Assembly (NCBI GenBank): GCA_014526335.1
Contig: JACTAT010000010.1
Span: 2,461,943 to 2,525,942 of the forward strand
From: Chrysaora quinquecirrha
Lineage: Eukaryota > Cnidaria > Scyphozoa > Semaeostomeae > Pelagiidae
DNA: 64,000 bases
Direction: 5' to 3'
The position numbers and the translations under genes were made by a program. The first letter of the stretch is position 1. Each line of letters opens with the position of its first letter. Positions 61,206-64,000 of this stretch are shown one piece after another. The notes beneath the pieces are model-generated. The model saw only the letters and a list, made by a program, of their open reading frames with translations, made no database searches and was not told the DNA's origin.

Positions 61206-61274
61206 TGCAATTTCTACGCTAATGATTGTCTTCTTTTTAGCTGCATCTCAACTCACTCTCTCTCTTCTTTTTAG

Positions 61275-61328
61275 GCAGACATGGCGTTCAAGACGCACAT
61301 CGCCGCACAGTTGAACAGTTTAAAATAA
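61275..61328 (+). CDS. Possible short terminal exon, unrecognised
   Basis: A strong pyrimidine tract and AG (61273-61274) precede ADMAFKTHIAAQLNSLK and a TAA. The peptide has no stop or repeat character and could be the last exon of a plus-strand transcript. No upstream partner exon was found in the window, so it may equally be chance. Confidence 0.2.
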   Translation, partial: ADMAFKTHIAAQLNSLK

Positions 61329-61963
61329 TTAATCACTGACGCATCCCTACACTCAAGGTGATTACCATAAATTTGATTTATTATTTATTTATGCATCTTT
61401 GTAATCACTCAAAAATTTGAGCTCCCATGCTTATCAAGCTGGCCCTTCTTCGAATAACAAAATTATTTAAATACACCCGGTCCCGTCAGTCACCCTCCTA
61501 CATTCTCTTGAACGTGCCGGAAAATAATAAGAAGATGTGGGGCAGCAAAAAAGTGACTCTTTTCCCGAAATCCTCGAAGAAAACCCTATATTAGATAATC
61601 CTACATGCAGCCTATTTTTATAAGGGATTTTAAAGCATTGTGGGCAACGAAGCCAGTTAAAGCATCGATGTGAAGTTCACTTAGAGCTGGTGCAGACCCC
61701 GTGCAGATAAAAACCTTGTATATGCTTGTATGTGTCGTAAGCCGCACTCGCTTCTCTGAATCTCTGAATGACCTTATTGCATCGACTATTGTCTGTATTT
61801 CTGAAAGCCAATCAACATGCAGTATTCATGATCATGTGATAAAACCCATGTGCCTGTACCAAATTGTCAGAAAGCTAAATTTCGACTGGAAATGGGAGAT
61901 TCCAGTTTTGGATTGCAGAAGCAGGAGTTTTTCGAAAATTTTTCTCTATTCGCGAACGCTAGA

Positions 61964-62164
61964 TCAATGAGAACTAAACTCATAAACTGTTCCTTGTTCT
62001 TCTGACACACACGATGTCTTTAATACCTCTATTCTCGCCGTCTTCCTTCCACCGTCAATGGCTTCCACATTTATCAATCCATCACCAGATATCTCCATAC
62101 TTTTTTCAGAAACGCTATGATTTATAGTCTTGATAGAACACCCAGGATATTTTGCCACATCATG
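61964..62164 (-). CDS. Possible terminal exon of an unrecognised minus-strand gene
   Basis: After TTTTAG on the minus strand an open 66-codon stretch begins HDVAKYPGCSIKTINHSVS, continues through a GDGLINVEAIDGGRKTARIE segment, and stops at TGA. The composition is hydrophilic and balanced, unlike the surrounding random frames. A coding-like piece just upstream (about 62236-62352) ends at a possible GT donor in compatible phase. Family and function are unknown. Confidence 0.35.
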   Translation of the reverse strand, partial: HDVAKYPGCSIKTINHSVSEKSMEISGDGLINVEAIDGGRKTARIEVLKTSCVSEEQGTVYEFSSH

Positions 62165-63379
62165 CTAAAAGGCCTACCGACGCTGTGTAATATCGAAATA
62201 GATTACTCTATGATCTAGGAACAGGGACTTCAGAACTACCGTACAGAATGCTCTAAGTTCTGTTCAGTTGATGAAGCGATTTGTCTCCCACCTGAATGGT
62301 CCCTGGTTTTTGAATGCTTTTGCGATTTTTCAGTTCTAGTTCCAGTTATGGCTCATCAAATCGAGACTAACACCAAACGGAGATCGTTCAAACGAGCGTC
62401 CAGCTAAACTCTGATGGAACTAGAATCCTCAATGTCTCCCATTTCCTCTCGGGACGAAAAATTTAAGCTCCAAACCCATTAGAGATATGAGTCTAACACA
62501 CAATGATTATTGACCAAGCCCAGGAAAATCAGAACTTGACTGTAATCTGTGTGTCTTTAGCAAGAAGCAAGATATGAATTTTTATAGAAAGGCTGTTGAG
62601 CCACTGTGTTGAGCGTCAAACTGCATGCCTTTTTCCAAGGAAAACCTTTGTAAGGAATTCGAGGCTGAACATTCCCACAAAATTAAGGAACTTTAAGGAA
62701 CTGAGGAGGCTCAGATGAAAAACTAAGAATAATTTTTTTCAAGAACAAGACAGTTTATGCAACTAAATAACGGAATAACTACATATTTCCCATCGTACTG
62801 CCCAAATAAGGAACAGTATGAAGAACTTTCATCAGTCTCATTTTGCTTGAAAAATAAGGAACTCCAGCTTCGACTCAGACCAGATATTCCTTATAAAACG
62901 TATACTTCCACAAACGTAATCGAAACCCAGCTGAAATCTCTTGAGTATCAAGAAGAATGCTTTAGGCCTCTGTTCATCCCCTCATCTCCACGAAATCGAG
63001 ACTTTCATTAAGAATATTGCATCAGTATACTCTCGTGGTCTCAACGTCCCACTTCATTGACCTTTGAAGAACTTCATGAATGGTAGCCTCTTTTTCAACA
63101 GGCTTTGCCTAAGCAGTATTATTGACACGCGGATTATTTCTTCAATCATTCTAATTCTTCGATTGCACACGATCTTATCTGGATTAAACCTCAGGATATA
63201 CCAGTTTTTTACTGTACATTGTATTATTAGAGATCTTTCTTGGTGGTCAAATGATTGGCATAGAGTATGCATATAACAAAGAACCTAACAGGTTATAGCA
63301 CAACGTAGAACCTTTCATTAAAGCGAGGGCAGGGCAATACTTTTAAAAGCCAATTCACAAGTCCGGTCGTTTTATCAAA

Positions 63380-63950
63380 TCCCTTGGTTTCATGGAAATC
63401 TTAATAAATTGGCGTACTGCATTGTTCCTTTCCTTTTGGGGCTGTTCTTGTTCTTATGTTCCCTCATCAGTTTATGGCTACTCAAGTTTTTAGCTCTGGA
63501 GTCAACGTGGTGTGATGTTTTTTTCATCACTGATCTGTCATTTGCCCCAACATTTTTAGTCCTCCTCCTTTTCGATGAATTCTTCGGTGTTTCGACAAAA
63601 TATGTCAGTCCGACAGCCCCTGTGGCACTTTTTGGGTGAGCTGGTGGAATGGGGTTGATTTAATTTAATCAGTACCAAATGTTTCGATTTCCAGCTAACT
63701 TGAAAACCATCGGACAACGTTTTCACCTTTTTCTTGCCCTGAAATGGAAGTTGAAAATTGATTGTTTTACCGAAGCCCCCATTTTCAACGTGCCTCGATC
63801 TGGTGAAAATGAGCCTCGCTTTGATGTTGGAGCCTCATTTGGATTGCAAAAAACGATCATGGCTTCAAGCATTGAACTCTGTGTTCTGTTTCTGTTGACC
63901 TCAAATACTCGAGTGCGTGATGCTGCATAGTAATCCTTGTTTGATCTTTG
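63380..63950 (-). CDS. Coding-like segments of the same or another minus-strand gene, frame broken
   Basis: On the minus strand one frame reads ASRTRVFEVNRNRTQSSMLE and then FCNPNEAPTSKRGSFSPDRG (about 63950-63730). A second frame continues KVKTLSDGFQVSWKSKHLVL (63730-63620). A third reads VETPKNSSKRRRTKNVGAND and on through a Lys/Arg/Ser/His-rich stretch to about 63380. Each has plausible protein composition, but they are not in one frame and no convincing introns join them. An A5 run sits at the first switch. The opposite strand is also open over much of this region, so the case is weak. Confidence 0.25.
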
Positions 63951-64000
63951 ATGACAATATCGGCCGTGAAGGTGCTAATGAAAACTTCACAAGTAAATAA

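Noticed and set aside
62757..63011. 84-residue plus frame with balanced composition
   Set aside because: No recognisable motif, no clear acceptor or donor in phase, and the minus strand has the better coding-like signals nearby.

Overview
This is a eukaryotic, animal-type genomic window. The evidence is intron-rich genes with GT-AG junctions, an axonemal dynein gene, a mitochondrial TIM22-type factor, a flavin histone demethylase, and dense small transposable elements and microsatellites. AT-rich introns and the gene content suggest a non-vertebrate, ciliated metazoan. A cnidarian such as a coral or anemone is my best guess, but that is inference.

Layout. (1) 372-575 (+): the last exon of a gene that continues off the left edge. 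It resembles the last exon of the next gene, which runs towards it on the other strand. (2) 2825-16386 (-): a 17-exon gene for a protein of about 1475 residues. It has an acidic/basic low-complexity N-terminus, a coiled coil, a beta-rich middle and four transmembrane segments near the C-terminus. I cannot name it with confidence. (3) 17252-34936 (+): a KDM1B (LSD2) orthologue in 19 exons, divergent from gene 2. (4) 37171-39052 (+): a three-exon GNAT-fold protein resembling bacterial acyl-homoserine-lactone or N-acyl amino acid synthases, with a mitochondrial-type presequence and a TATA/CCAAT promoter. (5) 42682-43233 (-): single-exon TIMM29. (6) 43394-52456 (+): DNALI1 (axonemal dynein p28 light chain) in 8 exons, head-to-head with TIMM29 across 160 bp. 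(7) 53-64 kb: mostly repeats and non-coding sequence, with unrecognised coding-like segments on the minus strand at 61.96-64 kb.

The genes look like independent housekeeping or ciliary genes rather than one pathway. The two head-to-head pairs may share promoters.

The repeat landscape is rich: several palindromic MITE families, a TIR element with a 9-bp target duplication nested in a foldback element, a Harbinger-like MITE (TTA target duplication) nested in another MITE, a LINE 3' end, tRNA-derived SINE-like copies, and many micro- and minisatellites inside introns. Five apparent one-base losses occur in homopolymers of coding exons (four in gene 2, one in KDM1B). They look like consensus errors rather than gene decay.
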